Source of the DNA: Epiperipatus broadwayi | Lineage: Eukaryota > Onychophora > Udeonychophora > Euonychophora > Peripatidae | Assembly (NCBI GenBank): GCA_028023455.1 | Contig: JAQFVV010012423.1 | Coordinates: forward strand, 4,878,269-4,942,268 | Reading direction: 5' to 3' | DNA length: 64,000 bases | Part shown: positions 1 to 10,615 of the stretch, in pieces | Layout of the letters: each line of letters opens with the position of its first letter | Numbering within the stretch: the stretch's first letter is position 1 | Program-made: the position numbers and the translations under genes | Notes under the pieces: generated by a model | The model's input: only the letters and a program-made list of their open reading frames with translations | What the model was told of the DNA's origin: nothing | The model's database searches: none

Positions 1-904
1 ATTTATGTTGTTAATAAACTTTGTTTTAAATTTGTTTTAAAGTTTTTGTGTCCGAGTTGTTATTTCTCCACATGGATGCATGAAATCACGATACATTTAT
101 AATTGAAACAGACATATAAATTTTGCACAAAAGGTAAACATAAAAGTGTTATAAGAATTTTGAGAATTTATTGGTATGTTAAAATTAAAAGATCATAATT
201 TTATATTATTTATTGGTCATAAGTCGGTTGCCACAATATTACATTAAATTATATGCTAATGTTGCCACACGTATTCTGTTGTCAGATTATTAAAATACTA
301 CCACGTACGTATTTATTTATTTCATTTAGGAAGAAATAAGATTATATTATATTATTATTGTTATTATTATTTTTATTATTATTAGTTGCTGTGTAGTAGA
401 TTATGACATAAAATTCCCTTTTCATATTTTACTACCGTAATTTTAAATCAGTTAGAATACAATTTATGAACCTGAGATTTTATTTTATTTTACTTCATTT
501 TATTTAATTGAGCTAGATTCTTGTTATAAAGAAGATTAAGATATGATTATTATTTTAATCGTAGTGAATAGAGCTCAGAAAGTCGTAAGAATACTATGAG
601 TTAGTTATTTGGTATAGTAAAAAGGGGGGATAGTGTTCTTATGCCATTGAGGTAGTATCGTGTGGATAATGGCTCAATGTAGTCTATCTCGTTCCCTGTA
701 TTGTCACTCCATGTCTCATGAAAATAGTAAATATTTGTTAATTCATTTTAAAATTGAACCGTATTTGTATTTTAAAATTAGAGCTAGTAATCATTTTAAT
801 TAATGCTGAATATTTCATTTATTTATTTGTTAACTGAGCTAGAACCCGTAATATTCGTAATAAACAGTATATTTTGGGGTGAGGATGCACGGGGGGAGGT
901 TAGA
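1..904 (+). repeat. 5' LTR, 3' portion only
   Basis: This stretch matches 7734-8579 almost base for base, with about five substitutions, one short indel in a T-rich run, and a 57-bp segment (819-875) absent from the right copy. It includes an AATAAA at 13-18 followed by a GT-rich tract, a likely polyadenylation site, which leaves an unusually long downstream (U5-like) part of some 850 bp. The shared sequence ends at GAGGTTAGA; beyond it the left copy runs into the primer binding site and the right copy into flanking TA-rich DNA. The ends do not show the usual CA terminus clearly, so the boundary could be off by a few bases. Confidence 0.8.
13..60 (+). promoter_or_regulatory. LTR polyadenylation signal and GT-rich downstream element
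   Basis: AATAAA at 13-18 is followed within about 30-40 bases by a T/GT-rich stretch (TTTTTGTGTCCGAGTTGTT). This is the arrangement expected for RNA 3' end formation in an LTR. The same motif recurs at 7746-7751 in the right LTR. AATAAA is common by chance in such A+T-rich DNA, so the support is the downstream GT-rich run and its position in both LTR copies. Confidence 0.4.
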
Positions 905-908
905 TTGT

Positions 909-922
909 GATCGCCCAACGTG
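909..922 (+). promoter_or_regulatory. primer binding site, tRNA-Lys-like
   Basis: Directly after the LTR end the sequence reads GATCGCCCAACGTG. Its last 11 bases are complementary, from my memory of the tRNA, to the acceptor and T-arm end of tRNA-Lys(CUU). The three bases that should pair with the tRNA CCA end (TGG) are not matched here (GAT), so the site is imperfect. Its location, about 5 bases after the repeat ends, is where a minus-strand primer site belongs. Confidence 0.55.
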
Positions 923-925
923 TTG

Positions 926-1591
926 CACGATGTGTAGTTGGAACTACAATCGATAGGTTGGATTCAACTAACAGAAGGTTAAATTTTGCTCTTCCAATGA
1001 GACTGCACGATGTGTAGTGGAGTTACATATAGTTTAGTATTTGAATTTGTTCATGTAAATCGGGAGATTGTCAATAGACATATTTTACAGAAGTAGATAA
1101 TTTCATATTTGATTATAGAAATAATTATTAGGATTTAGTTATTAAAGTAAACTAAGTATTTGTTATTAAAATAATTTCAATTTTATGTGGTAGATAATCT
1201 GATTGTTTAAAAAATCGTACTATACTATTGTGGGTCAATTGACAAACAAAATTTAAAATATGCATATGTGGCTAACGATTATTAGTATTTAATATGACCA
1301 TGTCAATTATTGAAGTATTATTGAAAAATATATTTGAAAGTGTTTTAATTTGTGCAAAATATTTGTGAATCATGCATGTGGGAAATGATGTTGTGACACA
1401 TATAATTTTAATTGTTATTGTTATTATAATTAGTTAGATAGTATAAGGTGTATAGAAGGTATTGTCTATAGTTATTGTGGGTGATGGTTGGATGAGATAA
1501 AAGAACTGGTAAGAAACTATTTTATGAGAAGTTAATAGTAACATATTATTGGGATATTAAATTTTGAGGAAAAAGTATTATAAAGAAAAAA
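926..1591 (+). other. retrotransposon 5' untranslated leader
   Basis: This lies between the primer binding site and the gag start and has no reading frame of note. A short motif, TGCACGATGTGTAGT, occurs twice (about 924 and 1005), each followed by a G-rich GTTGGA/GGAG step. This could be part of a packaging or dimerisation structure, but that is only a guess. The gag ATG follows an A-rich run with A at position -3. Confidence 0.5.
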
Positions 1592-3745
1592 ATGGATAAT
1601 CAAGATAACAGTTCAGTAGAGGAAATATCTGAATTCATTGTGGATAGTAGTTGTGAGGAGGAAAGGGAAGCGGAAGAGACAATTAATATAGAAACAATTA
1701 CAGATATTGTACAAATTACAGATGACGAAATAAAAGGAGAAGAAAAGATTAGGGAATTAAAAATAGAGGAAGAAGAAGTAGTCACACATAAAAGAGATGT
1801 AGATAGCTTCTCATTGTCTCAAATAGCACTGATGATAAAAGAGATTAAAGAAGATAATAGAAAAAATAGAAAAGAGATTCAAGAAGATAATAGAAAAAAT
1901 AGAGAAGAGATTCAAGAAGATAATAGAAAAAATAGAAAAGAGATTCAAGAGATTAATGAGAATATAAGTAGAAATAGAGAAGAGAGTAATATAAAATTTG
2001 AATCTCTCAATGAAATTATGAGTAAAAATAGTAATGAAATCAAAGCATGTATAGACAGTATGAATAAAAAACTCAATGATACTTGTAAGACTATGGAAGA
2101 CTTTAAGGAGGAAGCACATAATAAATTTAATGGCTTGGAATCAAGATTGGACAATAGTGAAAAAGTTATTAGTTCTTTAAGGGAGGAAATAGAACAAATA
2201 GATTGTAATAATCAGGAATTGCTCAAGACTAAGTTTACAGAATTTTCTGAAATTGCTATAAAAGGTATAAACAAGCAAATAGAGGATTCTATCAGTCAAT
2301 GTCAGACCAATAATAGCAAGTTAAAACAGGAGTTTGATAATAATAAATTAGATATTAATAATGAAATATGTGAGATAAAGGAAGAGATAATGCAGAGTAG
2401 AATAAGGATGAAAGATGAAATGGAGAGAGAGTTAGTGGATAAGTTTAATGATTTAGTAGTGCAAAATAGGAGAGATATAAAAGAAGAAATAGAAGAAGGT
2501 TTGATGGGAAAATTAAAGGATTTTAATATTGGGAAGGAGGATGATCAGAAGTACAGGTCCAAAATAGGTGAGAATATAAAGCGCTTACAAAAGGACGTAA
2601 AAGAACAAGTAATGCAGGTAGAGAGAAATAGTAATGAGTATAAGGAAGCTATAGATCAAAACTTAGATAGGTTTAGACAGGAACAAAAGATATACATAGA
2701 TCAAGTGATTGGACAGGTAAATTTGGAAGGAAAATTACAACAGGTATATGAACAAATAGAAGAGATAAAATCCATTAGCAATCAAACGTTAGAATTAGGT
2801 AAAGAAAAAGCATCGCATAGTAAATGTGAAGAATATAAAAGTCCATTCCCAATAGATAAAATAGAGTATGTAAGAAAGGAGGAAGGTAATCAAATAGAAT
2901 CTGATAATAATAAAGAAATAGACAGCCGAATAATTAAAGGAAATACTAGTTGTGAGGGAGGAACAAATAACTCGATGGCATTACGCTTTATGAGGGTCAA
3001 ACCATTTAGAGGTGACCATGCCGAAAATCCATATGAGTTTCTAAATAGTTTAGATGAGCTATTCTCAATATGTGTTTTAACTGAAAAGGAAAAGTTGGCC
3101 ATCTGTAGTAATCACTTAGGAGGTACTGCCAAAGACTGGTGGCAGTCACTTTTTGAAAGGCCAAATACCTATGGTGACTTTAGATGTTTAATAACAGGTA
3201 GTTTCTGGAACGCTGACAAGCAAGATAGCATTAGGTTCCAGATAACTCAGGAAAAATATCAATCGAATAAAGGTAGCTATACTAGTTTCTTTAGAAGTCA
3301 GGCTATTCGATTAAAAACACTAACGGCATGTCCATTGTCTGAAGGACAGATAGTAAGAATAATACGACACAATTTGCCCAGAAATGTGGAGCAACTATTA
3401 ATTGCAGCGGACCGTTATTCGATAGAAGAGGTGTCAGAAGTATTAGATGCACTAGAAAACACTGAAACATCTTTAGATAATAGATTCAAAACAAATAGAG
3501 AAAGAAATAACTATCCATTATCTAATATCAATGTTGACTATAATAGTCAAAGGCATCAAATAGGCTTTAAAAGAAGATATAGTTCTAGTGATAGAAATAG
3601 GGTATATCCATATGCTAAGAAAGCGGTTAGATTTGACAAATCTAGAAGTAGGGTAGAGTTGCAAAATAATCAACCCTCTACTAGTGGTATTACTACTATT
3701 TTAAAGAAACCCAATATAAAAACAAGTGAGAAAAAGTTAAACTAG
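1592..3745 (+). CDS. gag: gag-like capsid protein with long N-terminal coiled coil, 717 aa
   Basis: This is the only long intact gene in the window. Residues 1-65 are acidic. About 75-430 form a near-continuous charged coiled coil rich in E, K, N, I and L, including three 11-residue repeats near residue 87. Residues about 462-625 look like a Gypsy/Ty3-type retrotransposon gag capsid domain: a start around VKPFRGD, the DWW motif at 515-517, then an F-rich and helical part ending near VLDALEN. The tail (about 635-717) is basic (FKRRYSSSDRNR, KKAVRFDKSRSR) and could bind RNA in place of a zinc knuckle, since no CCHC motif is present. The ATG at 1592 is the first in frame. The stop is a simple TAG, not a frameshift into pol. 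A 400-residue coiled coil is unusual for gag. The frame has no internal stop or shift, consistent with recent activity. Confidence 0.82.
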   Translation: MDNQDNSSVEEISEFIVDSSCEEEREAEETINIETITDIVQITDDEIKGEEKIRELKIEEEEVVTHKRDVDSFSLSQIALMIKEIKEDNRKNRKEIQEDNRKNREEIQEDNRKNRKEIQEINENISRNREESNIKFESLNEIMSKNSNEIKACIDSMNKKLNDTCKTMEDFKEEAHNKFNGLESRLDNSEKVISSLREEIEQIDCNNQELLKTKFTEFSEIAIKGINKQIEDSISQCQTNNSKLKQEFDNNKLDINNEICEIKEEIMQSRIRMKDEMERELVDKFNDLVVQNRRDIKEEIEEGLMGKLKDFNIGKEDDQKYRSKIGENIKRLQKDVKEQVMQVERNSNEYKEAIDQNLDRFRQEQKIYIDQVIGQVNLEGKLQQVYEQIEEIKSISNQTLELGKEKASHSKCEEYKSPFPIDKIEYVRKEEGNQIESDNNKEIDSRIIKGNTSCEGGTNNSMALRFMRVKPFRGDHAENPYEFLNSLDELFSICVLTEKEKLAICSNHLGGTAKDWWQSLFERPNTYGDFRCLITGSFWNADKQDSIRFQITQEKYQSNKGSYTSFFRSQAIRLKTLTACPLSEGQIVRIIRHNLPRNVEQLLIAADRYSIEEVSEVLDALENTETSLDNRFKTNRERNNYPLSNINVDYNSQRHQIGFKRRYSSSDRNRVYPYAKKAVRFDKSRSRVELQNNQPSTSGITTILKKPNIKTSEKKLN
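1850..1948 (+). repeat. three tandem 33-bp units coding an 11-residue coiled-coil repeat
   Basis: The DNA unit encodes EDNRKNRKEIQ, EDNRKNREEIQ and EDNRKNRKEIQ in a row, in frame within gag. An 11-residue period fits a hendecad coiled coil. The near identity of the DNA units points to recent slippage expansion. Confidence 0.85.
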
Positions 3746-3972
3746 AAGTTTAATCCCATACCCATCAGAAGTGTAGAAATTTTTTTATAAGTATTAATAG
3801 TTCAAAGTCTGAGTTTAGTGTCCAGATATTGTATAAATTTGTATAGCAAACAGTGTATTCTGTTGTATTGAGTAGTATAAGATGGAATTTGGTTGTAGCA
3901 GATAATAAAATGAGGAGTATTAATGAATAAAGTAGGTATTAAACTAGATGTTTAATTTAAAATTTTTTATTC
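3746..3972 (+). other. short spacer between gag stop and polypurine tract
   Basis: About 225 bp with stops in all frames. This is where pol would be expected in an autonomous element. I see no remnant of protease, reverse transcriptase or integrase. Confidence 0.6.
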
Positions 3973-3982
3973 GAAGGGGGAA
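3973..3982 (+). promoter_or_regulatory. polypurine tract (plus-strand primer)
   Basis: The tract GAAGGGGGAA stands out in T-rich surroundings and is followed by GTTATGTGCCC, giving a plausible TG-type LTR start at about 3983-3988. It is the strongest evidence that the right LTR begins here and not at 7734. A second G run (AAAAAGGGGGGA) occurs inside both LTR copies at about 620 and 8353, but it lies within the repeated sequence and so cannot be the LTR boundary. Confidence 0.6.
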
Positions 3983-6900
3983 GTTATGTGCCCTTATCTA
4001 TAGGTCATAATAAGGTAGAATGGTCAATTGCTAAAAAAATTTTAAATTTTAAAATACGTTTGTGTAATATATTGATAATTGTATGATCGATTAGATTTTA
4101 TAGTACAATTTAAGGCTGAAAAATACCTGGTATGTAAAAGTGTAATGGATTATTTTAAAAAAACAGTTAAATAAAGCTTAATTATATCCTTGCTTATGGT
4201 TGTAAAAGCTGGCCATATAAAATAATACAGCTATAAATAGTTAAAAGTATATTAACAATTCAATTGTAATGTTTTAAAACTAATAAATTAAATAAACGCT
4301 ATATGTAATATTATAATTATAATTAATATTCAAATTTAATCTAATATATTTTAAAATAAACTTTGGGATGGTGAGAATTATATTTAGTTCTACATTTTTT
4401 AAATTATTTTCCAAATTTTTATAAAATATATCAGTTTTGGTAATTTAGACCGAGACGTAAATTAAAAAAAAATCATCTGATAAAGTTAGTAATCATGTGA
4501 CTGTATATTATATACCTTCACACACACGCTTGTTAGAATATAATAATAAAGTTTGTGAATTATAAAACTAAATGTAATTGCTATCTATCGTTAAAGTAAA
4601 AGTTAAAATATTAAATGTTATTTTTATAATTGTTTTAAAGTTTAAATGATTTTGATAAAACTATAATTGAGTTTAAAAATACTATTCTAAGTAATATTTT
4701 AAAACATGATGTCATAAATTCTTTATTTTAAAAAGTTTAATCTATTATAAAACTAAAAATGTGTAAATTTGTTCGCGCTAAAAAAGTCATTAACCAATCA
4801 ACGGAGGTATTTTAGCAGACGAAATATAGGAATTAGACGGAGCGGGAGAAGGAATGTGTAAGTAAAGGAAGGAGGAACATATTTTTTAGCTGTATAAGAT
4901 CGTAAGCTAGAAAAGTGTTATAATTTAAAAAATTTTGTATTTATTTTAAAAGTTTTGTTTTAAAATATAATATTTTGAACTGCCTTTAAATGGAAGGCTA
5001 ATTTAAAAGATTTCTTACCAGGATTTTTATTCAAGTTTAGCCGAAACCTTGCAGTAAAATGGAAATACTACAGAAAAAAGTACCTAAAAGTATTGATAAA
5101 GTAAAAATAATTGTAAAGTGCCTTGAATACAGTTTATTTGTGATCAACCAGAAAATCATTAGAACTCAGATAAATATAATTTGGACATTATACAGAAAAC
5201 TTAAAAGAAAAGTTATTTGCCGTCAGGAAAAATTATGACGCACAATTTTAAAAGGCTACTCCAAAGTTTTTTTTTTATTCTTCTCTATGGAAAAATTAAG
5301 ATGCGTATATCATAAAGAAAAAATTATGTAAAAGTTATAATGGAGAAAGAATGTTTGTCTTTTTAAAGGAAACATTACAAAGTATATAGTACCAGAATTT
5401 TAAAAGAAGGAAAAAAGTTACAGAATAATAATATGAAAGAGCTATTGTGTTTTTATGAAAAAGGAACAGAAAAACTTTCTCTAAGAAGAATTAAAAATAT
5501 TATAAAGTGTTCATTAGAGAAATGCTTAATAAAGATAAAGATTTGGAAAATATAAATCTAATTTACTTAATGAAATGAATCCATGGAAACAGAAAAGTTT
5601 TATTGAATATTTAAATCAAAGTACTGAGAAGATGCATCGTAAAAGTCGCGCAGGAGAAAATATTAGCAGGAAATATTAGAAGAGAATATTTAGAAGTTTT
5701 CTTTACGGGATTAACTAATATCATAATTAATAATTGTATTAAATATTATAAAAACCAAGGATTATCATTCATGAATATTTATTGAACGAAGTAATATTTG
5801 TTTTACCTTAAAATTGAACAAGCAGGGAGAGGAACATTAAGTGAATGGAAAAGAAATGATAAACAATTTTTTTTTTGGCTTTAGTATGAACGGTTTTCAG
5901 GAAAATTTGATGAAGGAGTACAGTAAATATAGTTTGAATATTTTTTACTAATTTATTTTAAAATATAAAATGTTATGTGAGATTAGGGAAAACATAAAAC
6001 ATAAATTTAGTAATATTAAAATTTAAATATAATAGCTTGATAAAATTATAGAAATAGTGTTTAAAATAAAGTGTATGGATGTGAATCTTATATCTACAAG
6101 GATCAAATGGATGGTGAAGCCTACGGAACGCGATCGAGGAGATAAAGGTCGTTTGGTAATTTTAATAGTTATTTATAATGCATAATGTATTTTTTTTTGA
6201 TCATCTATTGACCTAAGAATGAAGTGTGAAAGTCTTAATTATATGTACACATTTTATGCAACATTTTAACATATAATGAGATAGGAGTAATTCGGAATAT
6301 GCATGCAACAATTTATTTAAAGTATATTAATAATATAATTTAACAGAACAATTGTGTGATTCTTTTGAACTTTCATGTGATAAAGTATTCAGATATTTAA
6401 ATAGTTTGTATATGATTAAATATACGGAGGAAAGTAGTAAAAAGATTTTCTTATAGAACAGTGGAATAGTTTTAAAATATCAATGAATTTTATTATTGTT
6501 AGTAATGCAGATATGTATTTGTCGATGTACAGTATAGAAAAAATCTTGAGAAATAAGATCGGATAGTGACTTGGAAGTACTAGTGGAGAGGAAACCAAGA
6601 TGATGTGTTTTTTTTTAAGAAATAGGAAAATATAAGGGATTTGGATCATATTTAGTTTTGTGTGATTTAGTATAGTTAACTAAGTCCTATGACTGAACAC
6701 ATATGGTTTGGACAGTGTTGTGCATATCTTTAAACTTTTGATGTTAGAATAAAGCTGAAGAAATAGCTTTAGCATCGTTCCTATGATAGAGGTTGGTAGA
6801 CAGGTAAAGGTCACTCTTCTATAGTGTCTTTTAATTCACTGTGTCATGATTGTCAAGGTATATGATGAGTAATATGCTAGTTGTATTTTGATCATATGCA

Positions 6901-8579
6901 TCTATCTTCGCTATCCTTATTTCATGAATCTGCATCGGTCAGAAAGATATTTTCAAAGAAATAATGAATAAAATAGAACTGAAGATATGTTATCGTTTAT
7001 GTAAGAATAGTTTATTTGCTTGAATGTATAGAATTGTGTAACTTTAAAATTGAAAGTCCAAAATATCATAAAGAGAGAAAGAATCATATAATACATTGTA
7101 AAATTAATTCAGAAATGAATATAAGATTTTGAAAAGAAATCTAAACCAAGTATTTTAAAAGTGATAATAAAATTTGAATGTTTTTTTTTTTTTAAATATT
7201 AATGTTGGAGGGAATGAGTATTGCATATTTATCAAGAGAAAATTCAATAAGGTATAATAAACATATACTTGTGCATGGTATATTAATAGTTATAATTATA
7301 TCATCCGAAGTAAGGCTTGAATGAGAATATTAGGATTAATAAACATCGGATAATGAACAATAAAAACCTAATACCGAATGTAGAATAGTGTTTTGACTTT
7401 GTAAGATTCCATACAACCAATATGAAACTAAATTTTGTTATTTTGTAGAATTTTATTACGAATGTAAAATTTTGTAAAAAAAATGTAATTTTAATAATAT
7501 TAGGGATGAAAAGTGTTTGTGATAATCATCTAAGAAATGCATTTTGTAATAAGCTAACCATAATAATAAATCAAGTAATAATACTGTATTTTCTTAAGTG
7601 TTAAAAAAAAAAAATAAGATTTAACTAGGAAAAGTAAATAATATTTTGATTTCATTTTATAAACTAATAAACTAAGTTGAGATATGAAAGTAAGGGATAT
7701 CCAATGTATATAGTGTAAAAATATTGTTAATTTATTTATGTTGTTAATAAACTTTGTTTTAAATTTGTTTTAAAGTTTTTGTGTCCGAGTTGTTATTTTT
7801 CCACATGGATGTATAAAATCACGATACATTTATAATTGAAACAGACATATAAATTTTGCACAAAAGGTAAACATAAAAGTGTTATAAGAATTTTGAGAAT
7901 TTATTGGTATGTTAAAATTAAAAGATCATAATTTTATATTATTTATTGGTCATAAGTCGGTTGCTACAATATTACATTAAATTATATGCTAATGTTGCCA
8001 CACGTATTCTGTTGTCAGATTATTAAAATACTACCACGTACGTATTTATTTATTTCATTTAGGAAGAAATAAGATTATATTATATTATTATTGTTATTAT
8101 TATTTTTATTATTATTAGTTGCTGTGTAGTAGATTATGACATAAAATTCCCTTTTCATATTTTACTACCGTAATTTTAAATCAGTTAGAATACAATTTAT
8201 GAACCTGAGATTTTATTTATTTTACTTCATTTTATTTAATTGAGCTAGATTCTTGTTATAAAGAAGATTAAGATATGATTATTATTTTAATCGTAGTGAA
8301 TAGAGCTCAGAAAGTCGTAAGAATACTATGAGTTAGTTATTTGGTATAGTAAAAAGGGGGGATAGTGTTCTTATGCCATTGAGGTAGTATCGTGTGGATA
8401 ATGGCTCAATGTAGTCTATCTCGTTCCCTGTATTGTCACTCCATGTCTCATGAAAATAGTAAATATTTGTTAATTCATTTTAAAATTGAACCGTATTTGT
8501 ATTTTAAAATTAGAGCTAGTAATCATTTTAATTAATGCTGAACATTTCATGGGGTGAGGATGCACGGGGGGAGGTTAGA
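3983..8579 (+). repeat. 3' LTR, about 4.6 kb
   Basis: It runs from the polypurine tract to the end of the sequence shared with the 5' copy. Only the last 846 bp can be checked directly against the left LTR; the rest is assigned by position. It contains no long reading frame; the longest reach only a few tens of codons. Much of 4780-6130 is purine-rich on the plus strand, like the gag coding strand, but I recognise no protein. An LTR this size is exceptional. The alternative is that 3983-7733 is internal or unrelated DNA and the LTR is only ~0.85 kb, but then neither a primer site nor a polypurine tract would lie where needed on both sides. Confidence 0.6.
7746..7793 (+). promoter_or_regulatory. 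polyadenylation signal in 3' LTR
   Basis: AATAAA at 7746-7751 with the GT-rich run downstream is the exact counterpart of the site at 13-60. In a transcript starting in the left LTR, this copy would form the 3' end. Confidence 0.4.
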
Positions 8580-8812
8580 ATATATATATAGTAATTCTTT
8601 TTTTTAACTGACTGTCCATTTAATCTCCCTTGTATATATATATAATTTTTGTTTTTAGTAATATTTTTAATGCTCATGCATATTTTTTATGTACTCTAAT
8701 TTAAGAAGTAACTAATTGTCCAATTAATTTCTCATGTATATATATCATTTCTTTTAGTAATTATTTTTTTAAGGCTCATTTATATTTTTTGTATATCTCT
8801 TATGTACATGTC
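8580..8812. repeat. two-copy ~104-bp tandem repeat at the element's 3' flank
   Basis: A unit beginning TAACTGACTGTCC at 8605 recurs as TAACTAATTGTCC at 8709. Both continue through TCATGTATATATAT-like and TTTAGTAAT-like parts to a GCTCAT...TATTTTTT segment. A further partial piece lies at 8590-8604. The copies are about 80% alike by eye. The retrotransposon ends exactly at this repeat's edge. Confidence 0.6.
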
Positions 8813-9270
8813 ATTATAACACTGTTACTATACTAAATGTATCAAATTCATGTATCATACTATATGTAATAAGCTATGTAACCCTTGATTGCTTAATAAA
8901 GTTCTTTAAAAAGTAATAGTGAGCACAATATAAATAGTTTCTTTTATTGTTACATTATTTACAAATATTTACCTAAGTACAAAGGAAGGTTTAAATTACT
9001 CAGAATGCAGTTCATAAGGCTAAATGTGAAACTACTCCATAATTACTTCAAGAATGAGCACTTATGAGTAATAATTAATGACAATAAAAGTTCAAGCTAT
9101 GAGGGTGCACAACTGCAATAGATTGTAGATTGCCAAGTTTTATTCATGATCTTCTAATAAGAATTTGGAAGAGTATAAAGTATGATTTGAACTAGTTTTT
9201 ATTATTTGAGTATATTGTAATTTTTATTGTGAAATATCATGGATCAGGCATGCATAGAGATGAAAGTATA
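8813..9270. other. no gene seen
   Basis: A+T-rich sequence with stops in every frame and no recognisable element. Confidence 0.6.
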
Positions 9271-9356
9271 AGTAATTGCTTGAAGTTGGTTGTGTGCTAG
9301 TGATACAGAAATAAGCATAGAGATGAGAAGTATGGGCAGATTTTAAAAAAATATAG
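9271..9356 (+). repeat. left copy of an inverted dispersed repeat
   Basis: The segment starting AGTAATTGCTTGAAGTTGG and ending near GGGCAGATTTTAAAA matches, in reverse complement, 10616-10710. The copies are roughly 75-80% alike by eye, with a few indels. A short piece of it (GCATAGAGATGA) is also repeated just upstream at 9252. Confidence 0.55.
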
Positions 9357-9531
9357 CGTTTCTTATGGATAATTAATGCATAAAATACATTTTGTGATTT
9401 ATTTTCAATATAATGTTGAAAAACATTTTGGTTGGAATTGTGCTCTATAAGAGATTAGACAATAGTTTTAACCATGATTGAGAACACAAAAGTTTTGGAA
9501 GATAGTTAAATTTTAGAAACTGGAAATGTTA

Positions 9532-9639
9532 TCAGTAGATGTCTGGAGGGATATTATCTTCTTTTAAATCTCTAAATGAAATGCCAACAATAGATTTGAT
9601 ATTATCCTGGTCTAGTAGATCATCAGGCTTAAAGGCAGT
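9532..9639 (-). CDS. candidate 3'-terminal coding exon (35 residues)
   Basis: Read on the minus strand, a good splice acceptor (CCTTTTTGCAG, preceded by a T-rich stretch) leads into an open frame of 35 codons. It starts TAFKPDDLLDQDN, passes through SIVGISFRDLKED, and ends PPDIY then TGA. Composition (D, K, E, P, with balanced codons) looks like real protein, unlike the I/Y/F/N-rich chance frames around it. I do not recognise the family. It sits between the two arms of an inverted dispersed repeat, so it could be a fragment carried by a mobile element. No partner exon was found with confidence. Confidence 0.33.
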   Translation of the reverse strand, partial: TAFKPDDLLDQDNIKSIVGISFRDLKEDNIPPDIY

Positions 9640-10615
9640 CTGCAAAAAGGAATACTTAATATCTGTAAATAGTCATGGAAATGTGATTAGGAAAGGAGAC
9701 AACACTGAGAATTAGATTAATGAGGCTTGTTATATAAATTTTTAGCTCTGAGTTATAAAAGATTTGGGATATATCAAATTGAGATATTCTTTGCAGATGG
9801 AAAAGCATCCAGTTATGATTGACAAAAGATATAAAGATGAGTTCCAAGTTTATGCTTTTATTGCAGACAGAAGCTTATAGTGAGCAGTGTTAAATAGCCA
9901 CATTCAAAAGCTATACTAGACAAGTATTCCACCAAAAGTATCATCCATTATGCAAACTTTCATAATGAGACACAACATTTAATACCTGATTTCTAGACTC
10001 TTAGTGTTTACTTAAAAATATTTTACAAATTTAAACAAACATGAATAGATATAAGCTCTATTCATAGTTCTTAAAATTTCATTGTTTGTCCATTATAACT
10101 TGATCCCTCCTCTTATAGCAATATTAATATACAGTAGTGATCATTATAGTAAACAAAATATTTTGAAATAAGATTTACAGTATGTAATATATCAATATAA
10201 AACAACCAATCATAGCTATAGCCAGTTTATAGCAGTGTGCATCCTCATATGTAGTTATATGAAAATAGGCAGCACAAGACAACTAATGAGTTTTTCACAG
10301 TACTTGAACCATAAAGAGTGTTGTTCAATTTTTTTTATACTTATAATAAAATAATGAGTGAATTATTTATGTGTGATGCTTAAGATTTGCTCATTGGTGC
10401 ATTTTTTTGTATATATCAATTTAATTCATGTCAGATTGCTTAGAAAATAATACATACTTATATTCTTTTCAGTAAAAAATCTAAATTTATTTTCTCTCAG
10501 CTCACATTTGCTTAATATGGAAAGATATCAATCTATTGCAATGATAAAAAAGAAAACAAGTAAATTAAATTGAAGATAAATTCCAAAATATATCTTATGC
10601 TTTAATTATCTGGAA
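9640..10615. other. no gene seen
   Basis: A+T-rich sequence. If the exon at 9532-9639 is real this would be intron. No clear upstream exon is visible. Confidence 0.5.

Larger units (their letters stand above)
1..8579 (+). mobile_element. gag-only LTR retrotransposon with giant LTRs (5' end outside window)
   Basis: The sequence from position 1 is repeated at 7734 and stays nearly identical for about 850 bp, to 904 and 8579. Between the copies lie, in order, a primer binding site, a leader, one gag-like reading frame and a polypurine tract. Because the polypurine tract sits at 3973, the right LTR must start just after it, so it is about 4.6 kb long, and the left LTR is only seen in its last 904 bp. 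No protease, reverse transcriptase, RNase H or integrase frame occurs in the 3.1-kb internal region. Non-autonomous elements with gag only are known in plants (called TR-GAG). That this is an animal equivalent, moved by enzymes from a partner element, is inference. Confidence 0.8.

Noticed and set aside
620-640. A run AAAAAGGGGGGAT followed by AGTGTTC as an alternative polypurine tract and LTR start
   Set aside because: The repeated sequence shared by both LTR copies extends hundreds of bases upstream of it, so it lies inside the LTR and not at its border.
1600-3102. Several minus-strand open frames of 60-100 codons inside the gag gene
   Set aside because: They are antisense shadows of a purine-rich coding strand, rich in L, S, F and I, with no motifs.
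7734-8579. Treating only this ~846-bp repeat as the whole LTR
   Set aside because: No polypurine tract lies just before 7734, whereas a clear one lies at 3973. The left copy is cut by the window edge at exactly the matching base, so the true start cannot be judged from it.
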